A DNA stretch of 64,000 nt from Planctomycetota bacterium (GTDB lineage Bacteria; Planctomycetota; UBA1135), in the NCBI GenBank assembly GCA_021776795.1, contig JAJFFC010000028.1:124001-188000 (forward strand), written 5' to 3'. Shown piece by piece: positions 55,269 through 64,000 of this stretch; position 1 is the first letter of the stretch; each line of letters starts with the position of its first letter. A program made the translations under genes and the position numbers. Under the pieces are notes generated by a model. The model had not been told where the DNA came from, made no database searches, and saw nothing but the letters and a program-made list of their open reading frames with translations.

Positions 55269-58154
55269 TTAGAAGATCGTCAGCGTCAGCAGGTTGGACT
55301 CATCGAGTCCCAAGCTGCCCATGGAGCCAGCCTCAATGTAAACCTGGGTTCCGGAAGACAGTGAGTTCGGCAACTGGAAAGTTTGCACGCCCAGGCCTCC
55401 GGCGTCGGCGGTGCCGTTGCCCACGCGCACATTCGGTGCGCCAATGTCGAAGCTCTTACCCATGATCACACTGCCACTGTTGGACAAGCCAGCAAGGAGA
55501 ATCCACGGCGCGCCGGGCTCCATGTGATAGATGGTGTACGTGACATTACGGCCACGGAAGCCGAGGGTGTCACCAAAGATGGCCAGGACATTTTCACCAC
55601 CGTAGTTCGGGCCGAGGCTGAAGATTTCGAAGTCATCGATATTCCAGCCGCCGCGTTGCCCACCGCTGTTGGTGACGATTGAGAATCGCACCACCACCTC
55701 CGCGTAGTTGTCGGCATAGTCCGAGATGTCGACGGTTTGCGTGCTCCAATCAATGTCCGTCAGCGGCACATTGGTGGGGTTAGTCCACACCGTGTTGCCA
55801 TTCACTTCAATGATGGCGCGGTCGCCAGGGCTGCTGTCCACGGTCAGCCAGCGCGAGAAGCGCAGCTGCACATTGTCATGGCCACGGCAGTCAATCTCGG
55901 GAGATTCGAGGAAGCTGCTGGTACTGTTGGGATAGAAACCATCAAAGCTGAGGTCGGTGCCCCAGGCGTTGAGCCCATTTGCCGCAGCTGGTGGATCACC
56001 AGCTAGGCCAGAGGGAGTGCCTCGTTGCCAATCATCTTGACCGGTGGAAATCAGGCCGTGAGTCCAACCTTCGTCGCCTGCGCCTTCAAAGTTGTTGAAG
56101 TAGATGGGGCGCTGCACCGCAACGAAGAAGGAGAATTCTCCTTCGTAGGGCAAGGTCTCGACAAAGCCGCCGGAGTCTTGAGCACGAATGAAGTACTCGA
56201 CCACCGAAGGGGCGACTTGGCCAGGAATGCTACCGACCCAGGTCGAGCCAACGGTGTTGCTCATGGCCGTCGTTTGCGGAGCGCCGCCGTCGACGGTGTA
56301 GACCACCTCAGCACCAGTCACAATATGGCCGAGCAGATCGATGATGTCTGCTTGAACCGCGTAAGGACCTGCTTCCGAGGCAGTGTCTGCCACCACCGTG
56401 TGAGTGATCTCCAAAGCCTGCAACTCAACGCCATCGAAGCCTTGCGCCAAGAAGCCGTCGTTGATGTCTGGGAAGTTCGGCGTGCCGTTAAAGATGTTGG
56501 CATCGTTGTCATCGAGAATCAGCCAGTGCTCTTCGATGATGTTTTTGATTTGCCCATCATTGAAGGCATTCATCCAGGCGAACAGCAGCGTGTCGGCGGT
56601 TAAGTCGCCGGCAGCGTTACCGAGGGTTTGGTTGAGGTTGTCCCGCACCTTCCACAGTGCGCCCATCAGGACTTCGCCATTGTCGTGCACGCCGCCGTGG
56701 CAGCCACCCATGGTGTCGCCGCAGAACTGGCGCGTGTTGAGGCCAGTGCGGATGAAGCCACCACCGGTGAAGAAGTCATCTCCGACGATGGGGGTGTCGT
56801 AGAGGTACATGGCAAAGGTGTCGGCATTGCCTTCGCCGAAGCCATCGAAGCCATTGCCGCTGCTGTACAGATCATTGGCCCAGTGGCCTTGTTCGTGAGC
56901 AACCACCGTAGAGAATCCAGTGTTGTTACAGCTGCCGCCAGCGCGGTACATATTGATCGACGAGCCGTTGTAGAAAGCGTTGCAGGTCGACGCAATGTTG
57001 GCATTGGCGTACACCTGGAAGTCAAAGGTGGTGTCGCCAGGGTCGATGACTTCGAGCCACTCATGGAAATCGACCACCGAATCGAAGCAGCTTGCCTCTG
57101 AGGTGACGAACTCAGTTTGTGCCTGGTTCATCACCGCGTTGATTGGGGTGCCAGGGGTGAAGGTGCCGGTCAGGTCGTAATCGGCGCCCGCATTGTTGTC
57201 TACCGTGACCCAGGGGCCGTTGTAGCTAAAGGTCACGTTGCCGCCGGCATAACCGGGCAGTGAAAAGGCGCCGGAGCCATCGGTGACGGTGTTGCCACTT
57301 GGGCTCACAACCGTCATGAAGCGCATCGGTTGCAGGGTCGGGGGGTTGGCTGGGCTATGGGCCTTGGTGCCAGGAGTGGCGTAAGACTCCACCGTGCCAT
57401 TGAGTTGATGATGAATCAACTCTTCCGTTTGCAACACAGCGTAAGTGGTGTCGTCGGCAGCAATGAAGTAACGCTTGCCAAGAGGGTCGCTGAGGTTGCT
57501 CTCATTGCGCAGGTCTACTGACCAGCACAGGCGGGCTTCGGCCAGAGTCCCCGGATGGGTTTTGACAATCACCAATTCCGGCTTGCCAAAGTCGACCGCT
57601 TCGCGGCCGGTGTCTTCGATAAAGGCGCTATGTGCGGCAGTGACTGCGGCATAGCCATCGGACTTGGGACGCACTTGGAGTTCTTGCACACCGGGCATGG
57701 CCGTGGTGTCGATGCCGAGCAAATCACCTTGAGGGGTAAAGATGACGTGCACCGAAGCAGCAAGCACGGTGACGCCGCCGACGCTTTGGCGAAACTCCAC
57801 CGCCACTTTGTCTGTGGTGCCGATGGCATATAGATCAAGATACTTCACTTGCTTGGCATCTAGGGTGATGTCGGCAATCTGGAAGATCTCTTCGTTTTCG
57901 GCGATGACCTGGCGAGCTAACTCAAACCATTCTTCATGGTCGCGCGGGCTGAATAAAGCTTCGCGCTTGCCGCCCCAAAGGAAGCGGCCGGTGGTCAAAT
58001 CCGTGTGAGGTGTCAAACGCCAGTTACTCCCGTGCGATTCTTGCCATGAGGTCAACGCCTCTTGGACAGAATCTTGCGGGGTAGCTTGAGCGGATAGGGA
58101 AGCGCTAGTCAGGCTAGCTAACAGAAGAAGGCTTAGGGTCGGTCTCAAGTGCAT
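55269..58154 (-). CDS. Large secreted M36-like metallopeptidase, paralog 1
   Basis: 961 residues. Signal peptide (cleavage near LSAQAT), then an FTP/PepSY-like propeptide to ~260. A catalytic thermolysin-like domain holds H420-E-Q-G-H424, the third ligand Glu in GFGEGNAD, and VHDNGEVLMGALWKVRDNL typical of fungalysins (M36). After it come an Ig-like domain (~600-690), a MAM/jelly-roll domain (~690-860) and the C-terminal module (~865-961; FDIGAPN... QVYIEAGS). It should degrade extracellular protein. The next genes upstream on the same strand are an M28 peptidase and a close paralog. A TAAGAT element with an AGGA site precedes the ATG. Confidence 0.87.
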   Translation of the reverse strand: MHLRPTLSLLLLASLTSASLSAQATPQDSVQEALTSWQESHGSNWRLTPHTDLTTGRFLWGGKREALFSPRDHEEWFELARQVIAENEEIFQIADITLDAKQVKYLDLYAIGTTDKVAVEFRQSVGGVTVLAASVHVIFTPQGDLLGIDTTAMPGVQELQVRPKSDGYAAVTAAHSAFIEDTGREAVDFGKPELVIVKTHPGTLAEARLCWSVDLRNESNLSDPLGKRYFIAADDTTYAVLQTEELIHHQLNGTVESYATPGTKAHSPANPPTLQPMRFMTVVSPSGNTVTDGSGAFSLPGYAGGNVTFSYNGPWVTVDNNAGADYDLTGTFTPGTPINAVMNQAQTEFVTSEASCFDSVVDFHEWLEVIDPGDTTFDFQVYANANIASTCNAFYNGSSINMYRAGGSCNNTGFSTVVAHEQGHWANDLYSSGNGFDGFGEGNADTFAMYLYDTPIVGDDFFTGGGFIRTGLNTRQFCGDTMGGCHGGVHDNGEVLMGALWKVRDNLNQTLGNAAGDLTADTLLFAWMNAFNDGQIKNIIEEHWLILDDNDANIFNGTPNFPDINDGFLAQGFDGVELQALEITHTVVADTASEAGPYAVQADIIDLLGHIVTGAEVVYTVDGGAPQTTAMSNTVGSTWVGSIPGQVAPSVVEYFIRAQDSGGFVETLPYEGEFSFFVAVQRPIYFNNFEGAGDEGWTHGLISTGQDDWQRGTPSGLAGDPPAAANGLNAWGTDLSFDGFYPNSTSSFLESPEIDCRGHDNVQLRFSRWLTVDSSPGDRAIIEVNGNTVWTNPTNVPLTDIDWSTQTVDISDYADNYAEVVVRFSIVTNSGGQRGGWNIDDFEIFSLGPNYGGENVLAIFGDTLGFRGRNVTYTIYHMEPGAPWILLAGLSNSGSVIMGKSFDIGAPNVRVGNGTADAGGLGVQTFQLPNSLSSGTQVYIEAGSMGSLGLDESNLLTLTIF

Positions 58155-58160
58155 CTTCCT

Positions 58161-58166
58161 ATCTTA
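58161..58166 (-). promoter_or_regulatory. -10-like TAAGAT, 6 nt before start codon
   Basis: On the minus strand TAAGAT ends 6 nt before the ATG at 58154. The intervening AGGAAG also resembles a Shine-Dalgarno, so both readings are possible. Confidence 0.4.
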
Positions 58167-58217
58167 GAGCTTTGCGCCGCAGTCTAAGACGCCAATTAGC
58201 CAAATCCCCCATAGAAA

Positions 58218-58247
58218 AGGGGCCGTGAGATTGCTCTCGCGGCCCCT
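58218..58247 (-). terminator. Intrinsic terminator after the M28 peptidase gene
   Basis: A 13-bp GC-rich stem (one G-T pair) with a 4-nt loop, followed on the minus strand by TTTTC. It separates the M28 gene from the downstream M36-like gene. Confidence 0.87.
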
Positions 58248-58264
58248 AGTGATGGTCTGAAGGT

Positions 58265-60712
58265 CTAGTTGACCGTCATCGTGTGCAAGTTCGAGTTCTC
58301 GATGCCACCTGCATTGGTGGCAGCCTCGAAATACACCGTGCTACCGGCGCCAGCGGGAGGCACCGTAAAGCTGTGGCTGCCGTCTCCATTGGCATCGGTT
58401 ATGCCGGTGAAGGCCAAGGTCCAAGGCGCGCCAATGTCGAATGCGGTACCCAAGATGGTCGTGCCACTGTTGGAGAAGCTATACAGCAGGTACCAGGTGC
58501 TATTGGATGCGGCATTCGTCACCGACAGCGTGGCTTGCGAGCCGGCATTGACCGAAGTGGTGCCACTCAGGCTCATGCTGCCACCGCCACCAACAGGTTC
58601 CAGGGTGTAGAGCTCAAAGTTGTCGATGTTCCAACCGCCGAATTCCAAACCACCGTCCGACTTCAAGGTGAAGCGCACGACAACGGAAGGGTTGTTGTCA
58701 GCCCAGGTGGAGATATCCACGTCCTGCAAGCTCCAAGACGTGTCGATCAAGTTTCCGCTGAAGGGGTTTTCCCACACCAATTGGCCATTGACGTGAATTT
58801 GAGCTTGGTCGTATTGGGCCTCTTCCACGGTGAGCCAACGCGCGAAGCGGAGCTTGACGTCGGTTTGCCCACTGCAGTCCAGAGCAGGACTCTCGAGGTA
58901 ATTCTCGACATTGCTCGCATAGCTGCCATTGAAGCCACTCGGGCCGAGGTCGTTGCCCCAGGCGTTAGTGCCTGCGTATGCCGAGCCCGGGTCCTCCACT
59001 TTTCCGGCGGGAGTGCCGCGCTGCCAGTCGTCTTGCTGTGCGATTTGCACGTGAGTCCAACCTTCGTCGCCAGCGGCTTCAAAGTCGTAGAAGGCAATCT
59101 GATTGTAGACGCCAATCACGAAGCGGTTGAGGTTGTCGCCAGCTTGCAACCCGTCTGGGGTGTAAGCCGTGCCGCCTGCGGAGTCGGTGGCAACCATGTA
59201 GTACTCCACGCGCTCAGGTGAAAGCTGCCCAGGAATATCACCACTCCACTGATCAGGCGTGCCGGTTGGGCCCATGCTGACGGTGTTGAAGGTGGGCTGG
59301 CCCTCTAAGCGCCAGAACAGGTCAACGGTCGAAACGGTTGCGACGGTTTGCGAGACGACATCGACGGTGGCGGTGTAAGGACCGACTTCGTCTTGGGTGT
59401 CCGGCAAGGCGTTGTGTGCCATGGTCATGGACAGTGGGCGCGCCAACTCAGCGATGGTCGCCAGTGCGCCTTGGGTGATCATTTGCGACAGCACAAAGTC
59501 GTTGGCCGAGGTGCCGCTGGTGTCGTTTGGCGTGTGGATGTACGGGCTGTACTGGTCGACATCTTCAAACGGGAAGGTGGCAGGGAAGCCATTGTTGAAG
59601 AAGGAGCGGTGGTCGCTGGTGCCTGCAGCAAGGAAGCCAGAGTTGATCGCCAGACCAGGAACATAGGCGGCGTACACATCCATCGCGAAAGCGTTGAGGC
59701 CAGCGTCGGTGTCGTTGGTGACAAAGTCCACCGAACGAGTATCGCCAGGTGCGCGATAGGCGGTCATGTCGAGCTGCACCATGCCAATCACATTGGCGCC
59801 AGTGTTGGCGAGCATGGTGGCGTAGGCATCGGAGCCGAGCAATCCAAACTCTTCACCGGACCATGCGCAGAAGCGAATGGTGTAATCAAAGCCGCCTTGG
59901 GCGACCAAGATGCGTGCGATCTCCAAAATGCCCGCGGTGCCCGAGGCATCGTCGTCGGCACCAGGAGCGGGGGAGCCAGCAGAGCCTTGCCAGTTCACCG
60001 AGTCGTAGTGGGCGCCAATGACCACAATCTTGGATGGATCGGTGAGGCCAGTGATCTCGCCGATGACCACATCAGCGCCACTGTCGTAGTCAAAGGTGGA
60101 GGTTTGCAGGCCGAGAGACTGCATGCGTGCCACCAACCAGTTCTCGGCGCTCACTTCACCGGGTTCATAATGGCGACGGGTGCCGAAAGCTTCCATGGTC
60201 GCAACATCGGTCTGCAGATTCGTCTGCGACACCTGCGACACCATGCCTTGAATGGCGGCGTTGGGAACAATCGCGGTGAGGCGATTGCTGCCTTGGAAGT
60301 TGGTCGGCTTGATCGGCTGCAAGCGCACGGGGCGAATCGCGCCGTGGCAGCGGAACATCGGCAATTGGCCGATGGCGGCCTTAGGCATCGCGACCAATGC
60401 CGCGTGCCCATTTGGAGAGTGCCAAAGGGCGCGGCCACTCTTCTCAATCTTGTCGGCGCCGGGATCCGAATGGGCCATGAAGGTGTACAGCACTTCATTG
60501 GCTTCAGGTTCGGCGATGTCGGCCATGGTCACGCCAAGAGATTCGGCGAGGACGGCGTCGGCTTCGCCAACAATTTGGCCGCCGAGGTCGTCGTACATGT
60601 CGCCTTGGCGAATCAGCGCATCGCGTAGTGCCGTGTTTTCACCGTATTGGTAAACCGCGATGTCGGGAGTGGGGGCCTGAAGGGCCAGGCCAAGGAGTAG
60701 GGTCGTGAGCAT
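58265..60712 (-). CDS. Secreted M28 aminopeptidase with jelly-roll and C-terminal module
   Basis: 815 residues from the ATG at 60712 (MLTTLLLGLALQAP, a signal almost identical to that of the M14 protein). A ~170-residue propeptide precedes the M28 zinc peptidase (~190-460): GAHYDSVNW, GADDDASGTAGILEIARIL, CAWSGEEFGLLGS (catalytic Glu pair) and TSDHRSFFNNGFP (last zinc ligand). Then an Ig-like domain, a jelly-roll domain (~575-705; GWTHVQIAQQDDWQRGTP) and the C-terminal module (~720-815). It should release N-terminal amino acids from peptides. It lies between the two M36-like genes. Confidence 0.9.
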   Translation of the reverse strand: MLTTLLLGLALQAPTPDIAVYQYGENTALRDALIRQGDMYDDLGGQIVGEADAVLAESLGVTMADIAEPEANEVLYTFMAHSDPGADKIEKSGRALWHSPNGHAALVAMPKAAIGQLPMFRCHGAIRPVRLQPIKPTNFQGSNRLTAIVPNAAIQGMVSQVSQTNLQTDVATMEAFGTRRHYEPGEVSAENWLVARMQSLGLQTSTFDYDSGADVVIGEITGLTDPSKIVVIGAHYDSVNWQGSAGSPAPGADDDASGTAGILEIARILVAQGGFDYTIRFCAWSGEEFGLLGSDAYATMLANTGANVIGMVQLDMTAYRAPGDTRSVDFVTNDTDAGLNAFAMDVYAAYVPGLAINSGFLAAGTSDHRSFFNNGFPATFPFEDVDQYSPYIHTPNDTSGTSANDFVLSQMITQGALATIAELARPLSMTMAHNALPDTQDEVGPYTATVDVVSQTVATVSTVDLFWRLEGQPTFNTVSMGPTGTPDQWSGDIPGQLSPERVEYYMVATDSAGGTAYTPDGLQAGDNLNRFVIGVYNQIAFYDFEAAGDEGWTHVQIAQQDDWQRGTPAGKVEDPGSAYAGTNAWGNDLGPSGFNGSYASNVENYLESPALDCSGQTDVKLRFARWLTVEEAQYDQAQIHVNGQLVWENPFSGNLIDTSWSLQDVDISTWADNNPSVVVRFTLKSDGGLEFGGWNIDNFELYTLEPVGGGGSMSLSGTTSVNAGSQATLSVTNAASNSTWYLLYSFSNSGTTILGTAFDIGAPWTLAFTGITDANGDGSHSFTVPPAGAGSTVYFEAATNAGGIENSNLHTMTVN

Positions 60713-60750
60713 GGGAGTGATTTTGTTTGCCTTCCAGGGGCAGAAAAAAA

Positions 60751-60779
60751 GGGGCGGTCTTCGCGAGGAAGACCGCCCC
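60751..60779 (-). terminator. Intrinsic terminator after M36-like paralog 2
   Basis: A perfect 12-bp GC-rich stem, 5-nt loop, then seven T residues on the minus strand. Confidence 0.94.
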
Positions 60780-60789
60780 AAACAGTCTC

Positions 60790-63696
60790 TTAGAGAATGA
60801 GCAGAGTCAGCAAGTTGGACTCGTCCACGCCAAGGGTTCCGATCGAACCAGCCTCGAGATAGGCGGTGGTGTTCGTCGCAATCGACGGCGGGATGGTGAA
60901 GGTCGTGCTGCCACCACCGAGGGCGTCGGCAGAACCATTCGCCACGATGGTGTATGGGGTGCCAATGTCAAAGGCTTTACCCATGACAATTGAACCAGCG
61001 TTGGAGGTGCCAACCAACAGGGCCCACGGAGCGCCTGGCTCCATGTTGGTGATGGTGTAGGAGACCGAGTTGCCACGGAATCCAATGGTGTCACCAGTCA
61101 AGTTGAGGACGTCGGCGCCGCCCCCTGGAACAGCTTCCAGAGTGAGGATTTCAAAGTCGTCGATGTTCCAGCCACCGAACTCCAAGCCACCATCGGACAC
61201 CATGCGGAAGCGCACTTCGACCGCGGGGTTGTTGTCGGCGATGGAGGAGATGTCGACTTCCTGAATGCTCCAGGCGGTATCAATCAAGTTGCCGTTCAGA
61301 GGGTTGGACCACACCGTGGTGCCGTTGACCTCAATCGTGGCCTTGTCGTAGATGCCTTCTTCCACGGCCAACCAGCGTGCGAAGCGCAGCTTCACGCCAG
61401 TCTGACCACTGCAGTCAATCGCAGGAGATTGCAGGTAGTTGTTGACGTTTGGCTGATAGGCGCCATTAAAACCGCTTGGGCCAAGGTCGTTGCCCCAGTT
61501 GTTGAGACCGCTGTAGGCCGCACCTGGGTCTTCCACCTTGCCAGCAGGCACACCGCGCTGCCAGTCATCTTGGGTGCTGATTTGCACGTGGGTCCAGCCC
61601 TCGTCCGTAGCACCTTCGAAGTCGTTGAAGTAGATTTGCGTTTCTACACCAACCACGAAGGAAATCTCCGCATCGCGCGGGAAGTCTTCTTGGTTGCTGC
61701 CGGAGTCGTTGGCTTCAATGTGGTAGCGAACGGTGGCAGGCGAGATTTGCCCAGGAATGTCGCCACTCCAGGTCGAGCCGCCAGTGTTGCTCATGGAAAC
61801 CGTTTGTGGTGCACCACCATCGACGGTGTAAACCACGTCAGCGCCGGTAATCACATTGCCGATGAGGCTAGTGACGTCTGCGTCCACGGTGTAAGGGCCA
61901 GCTTCGTTCAGAGTGTTGCCGAGCGAAGTGTGCAGAATCTGGATCAGCTGCAGGTCGATGCCTGGGAAGCCTTGCTGACGGAAACCTCCATCAATGTCGG
62001 CGTAGTTCGGGGTGCCGTTAAAGATGTTGCCGTCGTTGTCATCGAGGGCGAGCCAGTGCTCTTCGATGACCGTGCGAATGGTGCCGTCGTTGTAGGCATT
62101 CATCCAAGCCACGAGCAGGGTGTCGGCGGTGAGGTCACCGGCGGTATTGCCCAAAGTGGCGTTGAGGTTCTCGCGAACCTTCCACAGAGCGCCACCAAGG
62201 ACTTCGCCATCGGTGTGCACTTGGCCGTAACAGCCAGGGTTTGAGTCGCCACAGAACTGGCGGTTGTTGGTGCCGGTACGAATGAAGCCACCGCCAGTGA
62301 AGAAGTCTTCACCGACAATTGGCGTGTCGTAGATGTACATCGCGAACACGTCCGCGTTACCTTCGCCGAAACCATCGGAGCCGTTGCCGGAGTTGTAGAG
62401 GACGTTGGCCCAGTGACCTTGCTCGTGAGCCACCACAGTGGAGAAGCCGGTGTTGTTACACCCGCCACCAGCGTTGTACATGTTGATCGAGGAGCCGTTG
62501 AAGAAGGCGTTGCAGGTCGAGCTCAGGTTGGTGTTGGCCGTGACCTGGAAATCGAAAGTGCTATCGCCTGGATCGATCGAAATCAACCACTCGCGGAAGT
62601 CAATCACCGAATCAAAGCAGCTGGCTTCCGAAGTCGCAAACTCGGTTTGCCCGGCGTTCATGGTGAGGGTTCCGGGGGAACCAGGGCTAAAAGAAGCCGA
62701 GGTGGAATGGTTGGCGCCACCATTGTTAATGACACGAACGTAAGGGCCGGTGTAGCTGGCGGTGACCGTAGTTGCGCCGGCAGCGCCAGGAATGGTGAAG
62801 TCGCCGTTGACGTCTGTGGTGGCGTTACCAGCAGCGCTGGTGACGGTCATGAACCGCATCGGGTGCAGGGTCGGCGGGTTGGCGCCACTATTGGCGCGGG
62901 TGCCCGGTGTGGCGTACGACTCGACGTTGCCACTGACCTGGTGGTGAATCAGATTCTCCAACTCCAAGATTTCGTTCTGGTGGTTGTCCGCAGAAACGTA
63001 AACGTGATAACCCAGAGGGTTGCTCAGGTCATTTTCGTTGCGGAGCTCTACCGACCAAGCCAAACGAGCTTCGATCAACTTACCCGGGTGGGTCTTGATG
63101 AACATCAGCTCTGGCTGCCCAACGAAGGCTGGCTCGCGGCCGGTCTCGTTGTAGAAAGCACTCATGGCCGCATCGACGGCGACATAGCGATCCGACAGCG
63201 GACGCGACTTGAGCGATTCCACACCAGGGATGGCGATGCTGTCGAGGCCAAGCAGGTCACCCATCGGGGTGAACAAGGCGTGCACCGAAGCGGCGCGGAC
63301 ATCGACTCCGCCGACGACTTGGCGGAATTCCACGGCGACTTTGTCGGTGGTGCCAATAGTCGACAGGGTGAGGTACTTCACCTGCACAGGAACCAGAGTG
63401 GTATCTGCGATCTGGAATACGTCGTAGGCTTCATCAAAAGCCTGACGCGCCAGTTCGAACCAGTCTTGTTCGTCTTTCGGGGTGAAGGTGGCCTCTTTAC
63501 TGCCGCCCCAAAGGAAGCGGCCGGTGGTGAGGTCAGGGTGGCTGGTCAGCCGCCAGTTGCTCCCGTAGTCTTCTTGCCAAGCCTCGACGGCGTTGGCAAC
63601 AGGGTCTTGGATGGGAGTCTCAGACTGGGCGACGACCGCCGATGTGAAAAGACCTGCAGCGAGTGCGCAGGCCATCATGGTGAACGGCTTGGTCAT
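60790..63696 (-). CDS. Large secreted M36-like metallopeptidase, paralog 2
   Basis: 968 residues with the same order of parts as the gene at 55269: signal peptide (cleavage near VVAQS), FTP-like propeptide, catalytic domain with H424-E-Q-G-H428, GFGEGNAD and VHTDGEVLGGALWKVRENL, Ig-like domain, jelly-roll and the C-terminal module. The catalytic regions are nearly superimposable, including AGDLTADTLL and FNGTPN, while the N-terminal and C-terminal parts differ more. A strong terminator follows. Likely an extracellular protease with a different target or timing from paralog 1. Confidence 0.87.
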   Translation of the reverse strand: MTKPFTMMACALAAGLFTSAVVAQSETPIQDPVANAVEAWQEDYGSNWRLTSHPDLTTGRFLWGGSKEATFTPKDEQDWFELARQAFDEAYDVFQIADTTLVPVQVKYLTLSTIGTTDKVAVEFRQVVGGVDVRAASVHALFTPMGDLLGLDSIAIPGVESLKSRPLSDRYVAVDAAMSAFYNETGREPAFVGQPELMFIKTHPGKLIEARLAWSVELRNENDLSNPLGYHVYVSADNHQNEILELENLIHHQVSGNVESYATPGTRANSGANPPTLHPMRFMTVTSAAGNATTDVNGDFTIPGAAGATTVTASYTGPYVRVINNGGANHSTSASFSPGSPGTLTMNAGQTEFATSEASCFDSVIDFREWLISIDPGDSTFDFQVTANTNLSSTCNAFFNGSSINMYNAGGGCNNTGFSTVVAHEQGHWANVLYNSGNGSDGFGEGNADVFAMYIYDTPIVGEDFFTGGGFIRTGTNNRQFCGDSNPGCYGQVHTDGEVLGGALWKVRENLNATLGNTAGDLTADTLLVAWMNAYNDGTIRTVIEEHWLALDDNDGNIFNGTPNYADIDGGFRQQGFPGIDLQLIQILHTSLGNTLNEAGPYTVDADVTSLIGNVITGADVVYTVDGGAPQTVSMSNTGGSTWSGDIPGQISPATVRYHIEANDSGSNQEDFPRDAEISFVVGVETQIYFNDFEGATDEGWTHVQISTQDDWQRGVPAGKVEDPGAAYSGLNNWGNDLGPSGFNGAYQPNVNNYLQSPAIDCSGQTGVKLRFARWLAVEEGIYDKATIEVNGTTVWSNPLNGNLIDTAWSIQEVDISSIADNNPAVEVRFRMVSDGGLEFGGWNIDDFEILTLEAVPGGGADVLNLTGDTIGFRGNSVSYTITNMEPGAPWALLVGTSNAGSIVMGKAFDIGTPYTIVANGSADALGGGSTTFTIPPSIATNTTAYLEAGSIGTLGVDESNLLTLLIL

Positions 63697-63948
63697 GTTG
63701 GGTAGGAGGGGTTCGTGAGGACGAGGAAAGGAGGGGGCTTCCTTAGGGTTTGTCCGTACTTCATACTATGCCGCAATAGCTGTGGTAACTGGACTATTTG
63801 ACCCCTTTCCCCGAGAGATTCGCCAAATTTCTAGGAACAAATTATGGGCCGATTTCCCGGACACCTGCCGATTCTATGGCATAGGCTTTCCAAGCAACTG
63901 TCCTGCTCGAGGCAGCTGCCTCCCCGGAAGCCCCCACGCCGAGGAATC

Positions 63949-64000
63949 ATGTCGAAAATCTACTCCCACAGCCCCCTCCGCATTGGCGGAGTCGCCCTTC
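63949..64000 (+). CDS. Start of an unidentified gene, cut by the window end
   Basis: An ATG at 63949 opens a frame (MSKIYSHSPLRIGGVAL) to the window edge. The 252-nt region between it and the M36 gene start is AT-richer and can hold divergent promoters, but I see no clear motif. Only 17 codons are visible, so neither the product nor the coding status is certain. Confidence 0.35.
   Translation, partial: MSKIYSHSPLRIGGVAL

Noticed and set aside
59348..63705. Long + strand frames opposite the M28 and M36 genes (426 and 430 codons)
   Set aside because: They are mirror frames of strongly conserved peptidase domains and lack start signals or family features.

Overview
The window looks like a slice of an aerobic, Gram-negative, GC-rich chromosome. 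The best fit is the Planctomycetota or a close PVC-type relative. I base this on many large secreted proteins that share one C-terminal beta-rich module, planctomycete-style type II pseudopilins, an ECF sigma/FecR pair, outer-membrane barrels and lipoproteins. The lineage is an inference; no rRNA or tRNA gene is visible. Genes are packed tightly, ATGA overlaps are common, and no gene-free gap exceeds 300 bases.

Layout. 1-2.2 kb: end of boxC and complete boxB (aerobic benzoyl-CoA degradation). 2.3-6.0 kb: secreted FG-GAP propeller protein divergent from a lipoprotein with carboxypeptidase-regulatory-like repeats. 6.0-8.2 kb: leftward operon of outer-membrane porin, flavinylation-motif protein and His-rich four-helix membrane protein, behind a Fur-like palindrome. 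8.3-13.5 kb: pyrimidine-nucleoside phosphorylase, an odd receiver-like/membrane-fusion protein, a DUF3568-type lipoprotein, rsmJ and nadA. 13.5-19.7 kb: MauG-like dihaem peroxidase with a YtkA-like partner, esterase, fbaB, and two secreted proteins, one a degenerate peptidase. 19.7-27.9 kb: tandem paralogous secreted proteins, an AT-richer unknown, two pseudopilins, exonuclease III and an M14 carboxypeptidase. 28-36.3 kb: ALDH7-type dehydrogenase, arylsulfotransferase-like lipoprotein, small barrel, hydrolase, ECF sigma/FecR unit and a hybrid kinase lacking its phosphoacceptor His. 36.4-43.6 kb: an AhpD-like peroxidase with an in-frame UGA in its redox motif, then mutA, mutB and meaB. 43.6-49.1 kb: PutP-type symporter, amidohydrolase, ROK kinase, M48 protease, gpmI. 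49.1-55.3 kb: beta-helix protein with CFI-box, secreted EEP phosphatase, ychF, grxC, bolA-grxD, glycosyltransferase. 55.3-63.7 kb: three large secreted metallopeptidases (M36-M28-M36).

The housekeeping part points to aerobic heterotrophy on aromatics, odd-chain or propionyl-CoA-yielding substrates, amino acids and polymers: Box enzymes, methylmalonyl-CoA mutase with its GTPase chaperone, glycolytic/gluconeogenic enzymes, and secreted peptidases and esterase. The most important observation is the probable selenoprotein at 36373-36924: a TGA sits exactly at the second redox position of CxxC in an otherwise intact peroxidase-related protein. A second window-wide pattern is a TAnnnT -10-like hexamer 5-10 nt before many start codons, which predicts widespread leaderless transcripts.
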